From UMGS1124 sp964417835 (GTDB taxonomy: Bacteria > Bacillota_I > Bacilli_A > RF39 > UBA660), in NCBI GenBank assembly GCA_964417835.1, contig CAYQJD010000001.1:5644-69643 (forward strand): a stretch of 64,000 nucleotides of DNA. Reading direction: 5' to 3'. This document shows positions 35,606-45,001 of this stretch, in pieces. The position numbers and the translations under genes are program-made. The notes beneath the pieces are model-generated. The model did no database searches, had not been told where the DNA came from, and worked only from the letters and a program-made list of their open reading frames with translations. Within the stretch, counting starts at the first letter, position 1; each line of letters opens with the position of its first letter.

Positions 35606-37351
35606 CTATATCTTATCAGGAACCTTAATACCTAATATATTCAAAAGTTTTAAATTAGTTTTATATACTAATTCTGTAATTAATAACCATGATTCTCTTT
35701 TTAATTCATCTTTTTCAACCAATACTCTATTAGAAGAATAAAAATTATTATATATATTAGTTAATCTATATAAATACTCTGCTATTTCATTCAAACTTTT
35801 TATTTTTAAAGAATTTTTTAAAATACTAGGCACTTCTAATAATGCAATTATTATTTTTCTTTCTAACTCATTACTCACAAAATGATACTTATTATAACTA
35901 ATACCTTCCTCTTTAGCTTTGTTTAATAAGCTTTTCATTCTTACTGTACTATATAATAAATATGGTGCTGTTTTCCCATTTAAATCACTAAACTTTATAG
36001 GATCAAATATATAATCACTACTTCTATTTGGTAATAAATCTGCATACTTTATTGTTGCGATAGCAATATCGAAAGCTAACTTTTCTTTATCACTTTCTTT
36101 TATATTATCTTTAATCTTCTTTATTGCCTCATTTTTTACTAACTCTATTAATGAGTTTAATGACATTACTCCACCATCACGTGTTTTAAAAGGTTTTCCA
36201 TCTGGTCCATTCATAGTTCCAAATCCCAAGAAATTTAACTCTGTTTTATCTTTAACTATTCCTGATTTCTTAGCTGCCCTAAAAACTTGAGTAAAATGCA
36301 TTTCTTGTCTGTTATCTGCAAGATATAGTAATTCATCAGGATTATATTTATTTATTCTATCATATAGTGTTGCCATCTCTGTAGATGCATAAAGAATAGC
36401 TCCATCAGTCTTTTTTAAAAGCATAGGCGGAATATCTATTTTATCGGTTTCTTCTTTTACATTAACAACTAATGCTCCGTTAGATACTTCAGTCAAATTT
36501 TTTTCATTTAAAATATTTATAACATCATCAATGTATGGATCAGCATCACTTTCACCTAACCACAAATCAAATGTTGTACCAAGTTTTTCATAAATCTTTT
36601 TTATATCATTACTACTAGTATTTACAATATGTTTCCACAAAACTCTTAAGCCTTTATCCCCATTTTGCAATCTTAAAGTCAAAGCTCTTGCTTCTTCTGC
36701 ATATGAAACAGATTCTTTTTTCTTTTGACTTGCTATAGGATAAATACGTGCTAAATCACTTTCATTTACAGGAGAAGTATTTGGATAGTCACCATCATAA
36801 TTTTCATCAAAATAAGGTAGATCAGGATACATGTACCTAATTTCATTCATTACAAGTCCCATTGGAGTTCCCCAGTCACCTAAATGCACATCACTTATTG
36901 TCGTAGCCCCACATTCGTTTAATAAGCGTTTTAAGGCTTCGCCAATATTAGCCGAGCGTAAGTGTCCAACATGAAGTTCTTTTGCAATATTCGCTCCACC
37001 ATAATCTAAAAAAACTGTCTTATTCTTAATTTTATATCCATTAATTTCTAAATTTTCAAACATTTCATTAACATAGTTTACTAAAGCTTCATCACTAATA
37101 GTTAAATTTATAAAACCAGGTCCTGCTATATTAATGTTTTTAAAATAATTAGTATTATTTAACTCAGTAACTAATTTGTTTGCAATATTAATAGGGCTTT
37201 CCTTATAAATACTAGCCAATTTCATACATCCATTATATTGATAATCACCTAAATCAGGTCTATTCGAAACATTTAAGGTAACACATTCATCATATCCTAT
37301 TTTTTTTAATATATCATTTAGAATCGATTCCAAAAAACTTATTAAATTCAT
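35606..37351 (-). CDS. argS: Arginyl-tRNA synthetase
   Basis: 581 residues. The N-terminal Add1 domain contains SNRPDLGDYQYN. The class I HIGH motif appears as HVGHLRSANIGEAL, and the core has DVHLGDWGTPMG, FLGFGTMNGPDGKPFKTRDGG and the DLNGKTAPYLLY region; ArgRS enzymes commonly lack a canonical KMSKS. The C-terminal DALR anticodon domain ends the protein. It attaches arginine to tRNA-Arg, such as the one encoded at 10.2 kb. AGGAGAG precedes the start. Confidence 0.97.
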   Translation of the reverse strand: MNLISFLESILNDILKKIGYDECVTLNVSNRPDLGDYQYNGCMKLASIYKESPINIANKLVTELNNTNYFKNINIAGPGFINLTISDEALVNYVNEMFENLEINGYKIKNKTVFLDYGGANIAKELHVGHLRSANIGEALKRLLNECGATTISDVHLGDWGTPMGLVMNEIRYMYPDLPYFDENYDGDYPNTSPVNESDLARIYPIASQKKKESVSYAEEARALTLRLQNGDKGLRVLWKHIVNTSSNDIKKIYEKLGTTFDLWLGESDADPYIDDVINILNEKNLTEVSNGALVVNVKEETDKIDIPPMLLKKTDGAILYASTEMATLYDRINKYNPDELLYLADNRQEMHFTQVFRAAKKSGIVKDKTELNFLGFGTMNGPDGKPFKTRDGGVMSLNSLIELVKNEAIKKIKDNIKESDKEKLAFDIAIATIKYADLLPNRSSDYIFDPIKFSDLNGKTAPYLLYSTVRMKSLLNKAKEEGISYNKYHFVSNELERKIIIALLEVPSILKNSLKIKSLNEIAEYLYRLTNIYNNFYSSNRVLVEKDELKRESWLLITELVYKTNLKLLNILGIKVPDKI

Positions 37352-37375
37352 AAATACTCTCCTAACTCATTTATT

Positions 37376-37404
37376 ATTATATAAAAAAGGATAGTCTTTT
37401 TCAA
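37376..37404 (-). promoter_or_regulatory. Promoter of argS
   Basis: Minus strand: TTGAAA (37399-37404), 17 bases, TATAAT (37376-37381). Confidence 0.8.
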
Positions 37405-37412
37405 TAAATAAA

Positions 37413-37434
37413 ATATACACTATATAGTGTATAT
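37413..37434. repeat. Perfect 22-bp palindrome upstream of the argS promoter
   Basis: An uninterrupted palindrome with half-site ATATACACTAT. It lies eight bases upstream of the argS -35 and four bases past the LCP gene stop. It could be the terminator of the LCP operon (T-rich sequence follows on the minus strand) or a protein-binding site for argS. Confidence 0.6.
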
Positions 37435-37438
37435 CTTA

Positions 37439-38920
37439 TTATGAATTATTTTCAGTATATTTATTAGTTTCTAATATCTTGTCAAACAACTTTTTAGCCT
37501 CTAAAACAGTATCTTCTTTTGGCTTCATTACATAAACTTTTTGAGAACCAGTTGAATATGTAGTACTAGAACTATCAGTACCATCAACAGTATAAGTTTC
37601 AATATCCCAACTGGTATTATCTTTTATTTGATTTTTAATTAATTTAGTAATGTCTCTTTGTTCCATATTAGTTACAACTGAATTTGATAAACTACTTAGT
37701 AAGTCATTATATTTTACAAGAATATTTGGACTAATAGCTTTATCAATAATAGCCTGCAAAACCAAAAGTTGATTTTCTATTCTGGATCTATCTCCACCTG
37801 CAAGAGTATGTCTTGTTCTTGCTAGAGCTAAAGCCTGCTCTCCATTTAATTTTTGTAGACCTTTCTTCAAACAAATTTGTTTACTGCTTGTTCTAGAAGA
37901 AGTTTGTTCACAAAATGAAACTGGAACATCAACTTCAATACCATCAAGCTTTTCAACAATATTTATAAAAGAAGTAAAATTAACTCTTGCATAATAGTCA
38001 ATATTTATATCATATAAATTTTCTAAAGTCCCTATAGACTCTTCAATTCCATAAACTCCTGCATGTGTTAATTTATCATATGAATTTTTAGTTTTTAACT
38101 TTACATAATAATCTCTAGGAGTATTAACCATTAAAATTTTCTTTTCTTTAGGGTTAACTGCAACCAAAATATTAACATCACTTTTGGCCTTCGCTGCAAC
38201 ATTTCCATTAACATCTATACCACTTAAATATAATACGAAATTTTCTTTAGAAACATTTATATTGCTACTTAAAGTACTAACCTTAGTATTTATAGTAAAA
38301 GAATAAATAGCTTTTACATTATCATATTGATCATTATCCTCTTTTAAAATATCTACATTTGAATCCATTGCAATAACAGCATCTATTTCATTATTAATTA
38401 ATGCATCTAAAGAACTTACTGTACTATCAAAATCAGCTTCATTAAATTCTATTTTGTTTGATACTTTTTCTATTGCCTTTTTTGTACTATCTTCATTCTT
38501 TTCAGAGACACCAATAATCTTTTTATTAATATCACTAATATTTTCATAAGGAGAATCATTTAAAACATATACTGAATAAGTATCACTTCTAAAGCCCATA
38601 TCTAATATATCATTTAAAAAATTTATTGTCCCTAAAGAATATAAGATTATAAATATAAACAATATTATTAATAAAACACTTGGTAAAGAAAATACAACTT
38701 TAATCCATTTTTTTAATTTTTTATTATTTAATAGACTAAATATCAAAAATATAATCAATCCACCACCAATAATATATAGAGCTAAAAAATTAAGTGGTAA
38801 TATTTCAAAATATATTATAAAACTACTTGCTATTAAAAATAATATCAATAATAAAATAGATAATATTTTAAAAAATATATTTTTCTTTTTAGAAACCCCT
38901 GTTTTTTTCTTTTTTTTCAT
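37439..38920 (-). CDS. LytR-CpsA-Psr (LCP) family wall-polymer ligase
   Basis: About 493 residues. The frame is open 39 bases upstream, but an AGGTGAC site sits just before the ATG at 38920, which also removes an overlap with the upstream gene. A Lys-rich start is followed by three membrane segments (within about 15-105), an extracellular region and the LCP catalytic domain with VNTPRDYYV, KLTHAGVYG, the LDGIEVDVP motif and ALARTRHTLAGGDRSRIENQ. LCP enzymes transfer teichoic acids or capsule from a lipid carrier to peptidoglycan. It is the last of three co-directional genes. Confidence 0.95.
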   Translation of the reverse strand: MKKKKKTGVSKKKNIFFKILSILLLILFLIASSFIIYFEILPLNFLALYIIGGGLIIFLIFSLLNNKKLKKWIKVVFSLPSVLLIILFIFIILYSLGTINFLNDILDMGFRSDTYSVYVLNDSPYENISDINKKIIGVSEKNEDSTKKAIEKVSNKIEFNEADFDSTVSSLDALINNEIDAVIAMDSNVDILKEDNDQYDNVKAIYSFTINTKVSTLSSNINVSKENFVLYLSGIDVNGNVAAKAKSDVNILVAVNPKEKKILMVNTPRDYYVKLKTKNSYDKLTHAGVYGIEESIGTLENLYDINIDYYARVNFTSFINIVEKLDGIEVDVPVSFCEQTSSRTSSKQICLKKGLQKLNGEQALALARTRHTLAGGDRSRIENQLLVLQAIIDKAISPNILVKYNDLLSSLSNSVVTNMEQRDITKLIKNQIKDNTSWDIETYTVDGTDSSSTTYSTGSQKVYVMKPKEDTVLEAKKLFDKILETNKYTENNS

Positions 38921-38924
38921 AAAG

Positions 38925-39773
38925 TCACCTATTTTCCAATAATTTAGTAGTTCCATCATAATAAGTAACTAAAACTTGAATTCCTATAACGTACCCATAT
39001 CTATTATAAGCAAGTATAAGTTTAGTATTATAAATTTCACCATCAGTATAATCTTCAAAATCAGTTTCGGCTACTTCATTATAAATTTCTTTAAATTCTT
39101 TACTATCCTCTTCTATTGCTTTATCCAATTTCAAAAAGAATACATGTTCTATTGTATCATCATTTGCATTATTATTGTAATATTCTAAATCATTTGACTT
39201 TTTATTTGACAAAGTTTCAGTTTCACTAACTTTAACAACTGCACTTTTATTTACACTATTTCCATATGCATCACTTACTATAATATCCACATTATATGTA
39301 CCAACATTTTTTAACTTATCTAAAATTTTATTATCTTTTAATTGAACTGAACAAGGCAAAGACAAATCATCACATGATAAAATTAACATACTAGGATCAA
39401 AATCTTCATTTATACCAATTACAATATCCTCTGTAGTAACATTAGGTTTAATAGTGTCTTTGACTACAATAGTACCAATTTTAGTATGCTTATTATATTT
39501 TACTTTATAAGTATAAGTACCAACTTTATTAATATCTACATTACTTAAATCTAATTTATAATCTTTAGAATTCTTTTTACCATTTATTAAATAATCGTCA
39601 ACATTTAAAGATAATTCAGTTCCTAATTCAACAGTAATTTTTTTTAGCTTAATAGTATTTTCATTTTTATAATATAAAAATATTCCAATACATATACCTA
39701 TAATAAACAAAATAATTAATATTTTAATAAATACATGTTTACTACTATTTTCTTCATAATAAAAATCGTCCAT
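38925..39773 (-). CDS. Membrane-anchored protein with Ig-like domains
   Basis: About 282 residues. The start at 39773 is chosen because GGGTG lies five bases before it; an ATG 12 bases further up has no binding site. An N-terminal membrane segment (about 13-34) leads to two bacterial Ig-like (DUF5011-type) modules with the repeated pattern VGTYTYKVKY and VGTYNVDIIVSDAYGN. The second contains a Cys pair (LSCDDLSLPCS) that may form a disulfide outside the cell. The C-terminal 80 residues are a separate acidic region. Its position directly before the LCP gene suggests an accessory role in wall assembly, which is inference. Confidence 0.75.
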   Translation of the reverse strand: MDDFYYEENSSKHVFIKILIILFIIGICIGIFLYYKNENTIKLKKITVELGTELSLNVDDYLINGKKNSKDYKLDLSNVDINKVGTYTYKVKYNKHTKIGTIVVKDTIKPNVTTEDIVIGINEDFDPSMLILSCDDLSLPCSVQLKDNKILDKLKNVGTYNVDIIVSDAYGNSVNKSAVVKVSETETLSNKKSNDLEYYNNNANDDTIEHVFFLKLDKAIEEDSKEFKEIYNEVAETDFEDYTDGEIYNTKLILAYNRYGYVIGIQVLVTYYDGTTKLLENR

Positions 39774-39775
39774 AA

Positions 39776-40135
39776 TTACACCCATCTAGCAAAATAAATA
39801 TTTCTTGTATAACCTTCTTCATATTTATCAAAAAGAGAGATTATTCCATTAACTATTGCTTCAATAATATTAGTGCCTTTTTTTACCTTAATCTTTAATA
39901 AACCATCTTTTATTTCTTTTCTAAAATTGTAATCATCAATGTATTTAGATAATATATAATCTATTTCTTCTATCTTTTTCAAACTTTCTTTATTTTCTTC
40001 ATCTATATCAAATATATAATCCTCATAAATACTTACTAACTTTAAAGAAATATAATCATCTTCAGTAAAATCAAAATTTTTAATTTTATAAAAATTAGGA
40101 CAATGTTTTAGTATCTCTTTATTCTTATTATTCAT
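39776..40135 (-). CDS. Unknown small protein, first gene of the LCP operon
   Basis: 119 residues, soluble and acidic in the middle (DIDEENKESLKKIEEIDYIL), with a basic Lys/Ile-rich stretch (LLKIKVKKGTNIIEAIVNG) after it. No family recognised and no signal peptide. A GAAAGGTAG site precedes the ATG. It ends just before the Ig-like gene, so it is probably co-translated with it. Confidence 0.65.
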   Translation of the reverse strand: MNNKNKEILKHCPNFYKIKNFDFTEDDYISLKLVSIYEDYIFDIDEENKESLKKIEEIDYILSKYIDDYNFRKEIKDGLLKIKVKKGTNIIEAIVNGIISLFDKYEEGYTRNIYFARWV

Positions 40136-40150
40136 ATTTAACTACCTTTC

Positions 40151-40180
40151 ATTATAATTAAATTATAATATAATATACAA
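40151..40180 (-). promoter_or_regulatory. Possible promoter of the LCP operon
   Basis: Minus strand: TTGTAT (40175-40180), 18 bases, TATAAT (40151-40156). The region is so AT-rich that alternative registers exist. Confidence 0.4.
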
Positions 40181-40202
40181 AAAAAGTCTATATTCTAGAC
40201 TT
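40178..40202 (-). terminator. Terminator after the 512-residue surface protein gene
   Basis: Minus strand: AAGTCTA and TAGACTT with a five-base loop, then seven T residues. Confidence 0.85.
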
Positions 40203-40208
40203 TATTTT

Positions 40209-41747
40209 TTATACTTGTTTAAATAAATTTTTTCTTTTACTTATTAAATATATTACTGTTGCAATTACTCCAACTGCAGCAAAACCAATCACATAAGAAA
40301 TAACTCCAGTTTTCTTGCTATCTTCAGCTCCTGTTTGCCCCCATTGAGCATATAAAGTAATCGTTGTAGAAGTATTTGAAGTTATTTCTTCGCCTCCAGT
40401 ATAACAATCTCCACTTCCATCTTTATTAGTACACCATTTTTTAAAACTATAACCATCTCTTGAAGGTGATTTAGAATCAACAGTAATTGAAGATCCAACT
40501 TTAGATGTTTGAGTTGCAGGGATATTTGTTACAGAATTATCAGTTACATTTCCATCATATTGTAAATTCCAAGATTCGTTTGACGTTGGACAAACACTAT
40601 ATTCTACATTTAACACAAATGGCCAATAATACTTTAATCCAAATTCTCCATAAGAGCTATCCTCCTCCCCTTCTATAAATTGTATTTCAAAGTCACTTGT
40701 CATTGGATCATCGGCAGATTTGACCAAATAATATGTTGTTCCTTCTAACACAAAAGATCCACCATCTGCAATAGCATCATCTAAGTAAGTATCTGCTAGT
40801 GATCCTTCTTTAGATAGTGCTGACCAAGCTGTATAACTATCTGTTATTGTATCATCATCAGTAGAAAAATAGTATTTACTTGTTGAGTTATAAATATAAT
40901 AATAATTTGCTTTTTTAAAATACGTTATATCTATTTGTCTGTTTATCGCTAATGGTAAATAATAATTATCGCTTAGATCTTTTGAATAATATACAAGTTG
41001 ATTATTATCATTTGCTTTATCGGTATCGTTTATTATACTATTCAAATAATCAGCAGTAAAATCATACGTTGTAGTTTTAAATTTATTACTTACATAAGAA
41101 GCTCCATAAATATCAACATTCATAGCATTTATTGCTTCACTATTAAATGCGGTTTGATATGAATACTTTTGTCCTTCCTCAGCAGTTATTGAAGGCCAAT
41201 TAGCTGCCATATTAACGCCACTATCAGAAGCTCTTTGCCAAATTCCATGCAATAAAATTGTATTTGTATCATAATTTGCATCAGTCTTAATCAAACTCGC
41301 TCCAGTTAACTGAGATTCTACACAATCGTTTTGACTTCGAGATGAATTAGGATTACAATATTTTACAGCTCTATAATAACCACTTGTAGTAAGAGTGGAT
41401 ATTATATTAGTATATGTATACCAAAAAGCTTCCAAGTCTTCTTCTTCAGCCAAAATATCTGTATAAAATTCATTATAGTTAGGTGAATAATTATTTGAAG
41501 TTATTCTCTCTACTGTAACTTTATTATTTTCTGTCTGGGCATCAAACGCAAATGGATACAAAGTATAAGTTGTGTATCCTGCTCCATCATAAGCAGTAGG
41601 CCCACTCATATAGTCTAAAAATAAATATGTTTGTAAATGATATGTACAATCTTCATTCGCAGCTTGTACTGTTGGTAAACTAATAAAAGGAGTTAAGCAT
41701 GCAATTATTAATGCAATTACCCCTATCTTTTTTATCATTATTTTCAT
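40209..41747 (-). CDS. Secreted surface protein with InlB-like repeat and C-terminal anchor
   Basis: 512 residues. A signal peptide (IKKIGVIALIIACL) is followed by about 370 residues of acidic, Tyr/Ser/Thr-rich sequence with a few cysteines and no recognised fold. Near the C-terminus a Listeria-Bacteroides type repeat is clear (SPSRDGYSFKKWCTNKDG, then TITLYAQWG). The end has SKKTGV, a membrane segment and a basic tail (SKRKNLFKQV), resembling a degenerate LPxTG-type sorting signal or a plain anchor. An AGAAGGG site precedes the ATG. It stands alone between terminators. The sortase at 21 kb could process it, but the motif differs from CPKTA. Confidence 0.8.
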   Translation of the reverse strand: MKIMIKKIGVIALIIACLTPFISLPTVQAANEDCTYHLQTYLFLDYMSGPTAYDGAGYTTYTLYPFAFDAQTENNKVTVERITSNNYSPNYNEFYTDILAEEEDLEAFWYTYTNIISTLTTSGYYRAVKYCNPNSSRSQNDCVESQLTGASLIKTDANYDTNTILLHGIWQRASDSGVNMAANWPSITAEEGQKYSYQTAFNSEAINAMNVDIYGASYVSNKFKTTTYDFTADYLNSIINDTDKANDNNQLVYYSKDLSDNYYLPLAINRQIDITYFKKANYYYIYNSTSKYYFSTDDDTITDSYTAWSALSKEGSLADTYLDDAIADGGSFVLEGTTYYLVKSADDPMTSDFEIQFIEGEEDSSYGEFGLKYYWPFVLNVEYSVCPTSNESWNLQYDGNVTDNSVTNIPATQTSKVGSSITVDSKSPSRDGYSFKKWCTNKDGSGDCYTGGEEITSNTSTTITLYAQWGQTGAEDSKKTGVISYVIGFAAVGVIATVIYLISKRKNLFKQV

Positions 41748-42175
41748 AAAACCCTTCTTTCTTAGTCAAGATACAACTATTACTATTTATAATTATACCC
41801 TACCTATGTTAAATTATAACATAAAAAAAACTTTTGAAAAGCCTTTTTTTTAAAAAATATCGATTTTTGACATTTTATATAAAATAAAGTAAAGAATATT
41901 ATATTATGTCAAGGTATAATCATTTTTAAACTTTTATTTTTTTTACTAATTTTTGTTCAGAAAATTGTTGAAATTGCCACTTTTCAATTAATAAATATTT
42001 GAAAGATTTATACAATCTTGTCCTAAACTCCTTCATTGTATTTAGAATTCTGTGTAAAATTAAAAACAATCTCTTTTACAAGTATTACATGAGTGCTCAT
42101 ATTAAGTTTACAAATTAAAATTTCACAATGACAATAATAAATAAATTTATCATCATAAATCCAGAGTAAAGACTA
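41748..42175. other. Intergenic stretch between rseP and the surface protein gene
   Basis: About 428 AT-rich bases. On the minus strand there are TATAAT-like boxes suitable for the surface protein gene (one with an extended -10, TGTTATAAT, near 41815), and a hairpin at the rseP end. A 37-codon minus-strand frame starting MKEFRTRLYK ends near 41924, but no ribosome binding site precedes it, so it is not called. No RNA gene is recognised. Confidence 0.5.
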
Positions 42176-42194
42176 TTATTTTATAAATAGTCTT
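42169..42194 (-). terminator. Weak terminator at the end of rseP
   Basis: Arms AAGACTATT and AATAGTCTT with an eight-base loop that contains the rseP stop; only a short T tail follows on the minus strand. Confidence 0.5.
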
Positions 42195-43231
42195 ACTATA
42201 TCTTGATAAGTTATTACTATCATTAACAACATCAATAAGAAGAAACCGATTGTATGAAACCAATTTTCTACTTCTGGTTTTACAGGACTTCCTTTAATCT
42301 TCTCTATAATTACAAATAATATTCTTCCTCCATCAAATGCTGGGAAAGGGATAATATTGATAAATCCTAAGTTAACAGATAAATAAGCTGTTAAAAATAA
42401 TATATTTTGAAATCCATATTTTGCTGACTCTCCAACTACACTGTACATTCCAACAGGCCCAGATAAACTACTTAAACCTAATTTTCCAGTAAATAGTTTA
42501 ACTATTATTAAACCCATACTAGATATTACACTATAAAACTTTATAAAAGCATACTTAATAGAATGGATAAAGCCTTTCTGTAAACTTCCGCCAACTCCAA
42601 AACCAAATATTTTTGTAGAATTTCCTTCTTCGTCAGTTTCTATATCTGGTGTTACTTCATATTTTTTTATTGATCCATCTTCTTTTTTTATAACAAATTC
42701 ATATGAATTACTATCATTTTTTAAAGCGATTGCTAGCTGTATTTTATCCCAAGTATTAGTTTTAACTCCATTAATACTAATAACTCTATCACCAACTTCA
42801 ACGCCAGCTTTTTCCATTGCTGAATTTTCAGTTACTAAACCAATATAACTTAATTGTTCTGAACTTCCCCAAATTATACCTTGTATGAAAAATAATATAA
42901 TTGCAAGTATAAAATTCATTGTTACTCCAGCAACAAGTATTAAAAACTTTTGATATGGTTTTTTATTACACATATACTGATCTTTTTTTAACTTTTTATC
43001 AGTTTCTTCAACAACTTCTCCAGCCATTGCACAAAATCCACCTATAGGTAATAGTCTTAGACTATAAATCGTGGGATCATTCTTTCTTTTAAATTTAAAT
43101 ATTCTTGGTCCCATTCCTAAAGCAAATTCCTCTACATATACTCCACATTTTTTTGCCATTATAAAATGCCCAAACTCATGTACAAATATAAGTATTCCTA
43201 ACATTATTATTAATATTATTAAAGTTATCAC
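42176..43231 (-). CDS. rseP: RIP zinc metalloprotease RseP (site-2 protease)
   Basis: 351 residues. The first membrane segment carries the zinc motif HEFGH, a PDZ domain occupies about residues 125-200 (GVEVGDRVISINGVK), and the C-terminal membrane part has the second active-site motif NIIPFPAFDGGRI. It cuts membrane-bound substrates such as anti-sigma factors or signal peptide remnants. It follows cdsA by ten bases, the standard cdsA-rseP pairing in bacteria. Confidence 0.97.
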   Translation of the reverse strand: MITLIILIIMLGILIFVHEFGHFIMAKKCGVYVEEFALGMGPRIFKFKRKNDPTIYSLRLLPIGGFCAMAGEVVEETDKKLKKDQYMCNKKPYQKFLILVAGVTMNFILAIILFFIQGIIWGSSEQLSYIGLVTENSAMEKAGVEVGDRVISINGVKTNTWDKIQLAIALKNDSNSYEFVIKKEDGSIKKYEVTPDIETDEEGNSTKIFGFGVGGSLQKGFIHSIKYAFIKFYSVISSMGLIIVKLFTGKLGLSSLSGPVGMYSVVGESAKYGFQNILFLTAYLSVNLGFINIIPFPAFDGGRILFVIIEKIKGSPVKPEVENWFHTIGFFLLMLLMIVITYQDIVRLFIK

Positions 43232-43241
43232 AAATTGCCTC

Positions 43242-44042
43242 CTAAATGTATCTAGTTAATAAAACAAAAATAAACATAACGAATATAAGACTATCTAACC
43301 TATCTAAGATTCCACCATGTCCAGGAATCAAATCAGAAAAATCTTTTTTATGATATTCTCTTTTGATTGCACTAAAGAATAAATCCCCTAGTTGTCCAAC
43401 AATACTAATTATTAAAATAATTAATATCGATAAAAAAATATCAGTATCATTTATTAAATTTATATAATAAACTGAACATATAAAAGTAGATATTATTGAT
43501 CCAATTAAACAGCCTTCAATTGTTTTTTTGGGACTTATTTTAGTAAATGTATGTTTACCTACTAACTGACCTCCAAAAAGAGCAAAAGTATCAGTTAAAG
43601 TAGTAATTAATATTAGTAATACAAAATGTTTTATATCATAATTATAAATAGATATTAACAAATTAAAACCAATACCTATAAATAAAACATTACTTAATAA
43701 ATGAAAAGCATCATCTATTTTATATCTATCTTTATAAAAAACTATGGGTAAACAAATTGCTATAATAATTCCACATATAATTTTATATGATACTCCAAAT
43801 AATAATCCATACTTTTCAAAATTAGAATATATTAAGAATAAAACAGCTATTAATCCAATTGCTTTCATAAGGTTTGGAAATTCAGTACTTTTATCCCTTC
43901 TCAAATCTATAAGTTCTTTGTATGCAGCACATCCTATTAACCCTACCATCAAAGAATATGGAACTCCACCAATTATAATTAAAGGAATTACTATTATAAG
44001 CATAATGATTGCACTAATAACTCTTTTTTTCAATTTAATCAT
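43242..44042 (-). CDS. cdsA: Phosphatidate cytidylyltransferase
   Basis: 266 residues with about eight membrane segments. The C-terminal CDP-alcohol signature is complete (SIVGQLGDLFFSAIKREYHKKDFSD then PGHGGILDRLDS). It makes CDP-diacylglycerol from phosphatidic acid and CTP, the precursor of phosphatidylglycerol and hence of the substrate of the LtaS-like enzyme at 33 kb. It lies between a secreted protein gene and rseP in one unit. Confidence 0.97.
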   Translation of the reverse strand: MIKLKKRVISAIIMLIIVIPLIIIGGVPYSLMVGLIGCAAYKELIDLRRDKSTEFPNLMKAIGLIAVLFLIYSNFEKYGLLFGVSYKIICGIIIAICLPIVFYKDRYKIDDAFHLLSNVLFIGIGFNLLISIYNYDIKHFVLLILITTLTDTFALFGGQLVGKHTFTKISPKKTIEGCLIGSIISTFICSVYYINLINDTDIFLSILIILIISIVGQLGDLFFSAIKREYHKKDFSDLIPGHGGILDRLDSLIFVMFIFVLLTRYI

Positions 44043-44089
44043 CTACCATTCTAAATAAAGTATATCATAAATTAAAAAAAAGTCTATTA

Positions 44090-44857
44090 TTATTCTTTTA
44101 TTATTTCACTTAAATATACAATATTCATATCCATGCTATTTAATTTTTTCAAAAAGGTTTTAAAATTGTCTAAAGACAAATTATTATCTATAAAAATAAT
44201 ACTTCCTTTTTCTATTTCTTTTAAACTATTATTAAAATTATTATTCTTTAATTCAATAGATGGTTTTACAATATAATATTTTTTTGTAAAACATTCTTCT
44301 ATATTAGAATAATTTAAAATACATATTTTCTTATTTAGCTTTTTTTTATTTAATAATATATCTAAATCGTTGAATGATTTTTTATCACTTTCTATATTTA
44401 TGTTTTCATCATAATCTAATGTTTCATCAATAGTTATAAGTTTAGAATATTTAATTTTATTATTACTCAAATAATTTAATATATTTTTATTATTATTTAT
44501 TAATAAGCTAACTTGCCTTATAGATTTGTTACCAGATATTATTACTAAATCTTTATTTTCCTCTAAACTAACGTTAGGAATTATATAGTCATAAATTAAA
44601 TAATTACTATTAAAAGAGCCAAAATCCTTCATATTTAAAAAACTTTCCATTTCATTTACTTTTTTCCCTTTAATACCTGGAATAATAGTATTATTATCTA
44701 TAATTGCATCAACGCTTTTTACATAATACGTGTTTGTATTGTTCTTAATAGATTGCATTAAAGGATTAGAATTAATTGCTAAATCAGTTACAAAATCTGT
44801 CAAATAAAATGAAAAAACTAATAAAGATAAAATTCCTAGTAATTTAAAATATTTCAT
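44090..44857 (-). CDS. Secreted or membrane-anchored protein, possibly degenerate polysaccharide deacetylase-like
   Basis: About 255 residues. The ATG at 44857 has a GGGTGG site four bases before it; an in-frame TTG further up is not used. An N-terminal membrane segment (LLGILSLLVFSFYLTDF) is followed by a domain with VDAIIDNNTIIPGIKGKKVN. By memory this resembles the N-terminal part of some Firmicutes polysaccharide-deacetylase-like proteins, and the end (GSIIFIDNN, then MDMNIVYLSEIIKE) resembles the end of that fold. No metal-binding HxxxH motif is visible, so it would be non-catalytic. It is probably co-transcribed with cdsA and rseP. Confidence 0.6.
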   Translation of the reverse strand: MKYFKLLGILSLLVFSFYLTDFVTDLAINSNPLMQSIKNNTNTYYVKSVDAIIDNNTIIPGIKGKKVNEMESFLNMKDFGSFNSNYLIYDYIIPNVSLEENKDLVIISGNKSIRQVSLLINNNKNILNYLSNNKIKYSKLITIDETLDYDENINIESDKKSFNDLDILLNKKKLNKKICILNYSNIEECFTKKYYIVKPSIELKNNNFNNSLKEIEKGSIIFIDNNLSLDNFKTFLKKLNSMDMNIVYLSEIIKE

Positions 44858-44958
44858 AGGTCCACCCAATTAAATATATAAAATTATTACTAAATTAATT
44901 ACATTTTATTTATATAATATTTTTTAGATCAATTTATTTTAAAAAGACAAAAACAATA

Positions 44959-44982
44959 AAGATATAAAAAAATTTATATCTT
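44959..44982. terminator. Second hairpin downstream of ssb
   Basis: Perfect ten-pair AT stem (AAGATATAAA/TTTATATCTT) with a four-base loop, about 20 bases past the main ssb terminator. May act as a backup terminator. Confidence 0.45.
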
Positions 44983-45001
44983 AGTTTGTTTAAAATTGTA
45001 T

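Noticed and set aside
41924..42037. Minus-strand 37-codon frame (MKEFRTRLYK...) between rseP and the surface protein
   Set aside because: Composition is protein-like but there is no ribosome binding site or known relative; left as intergenic.
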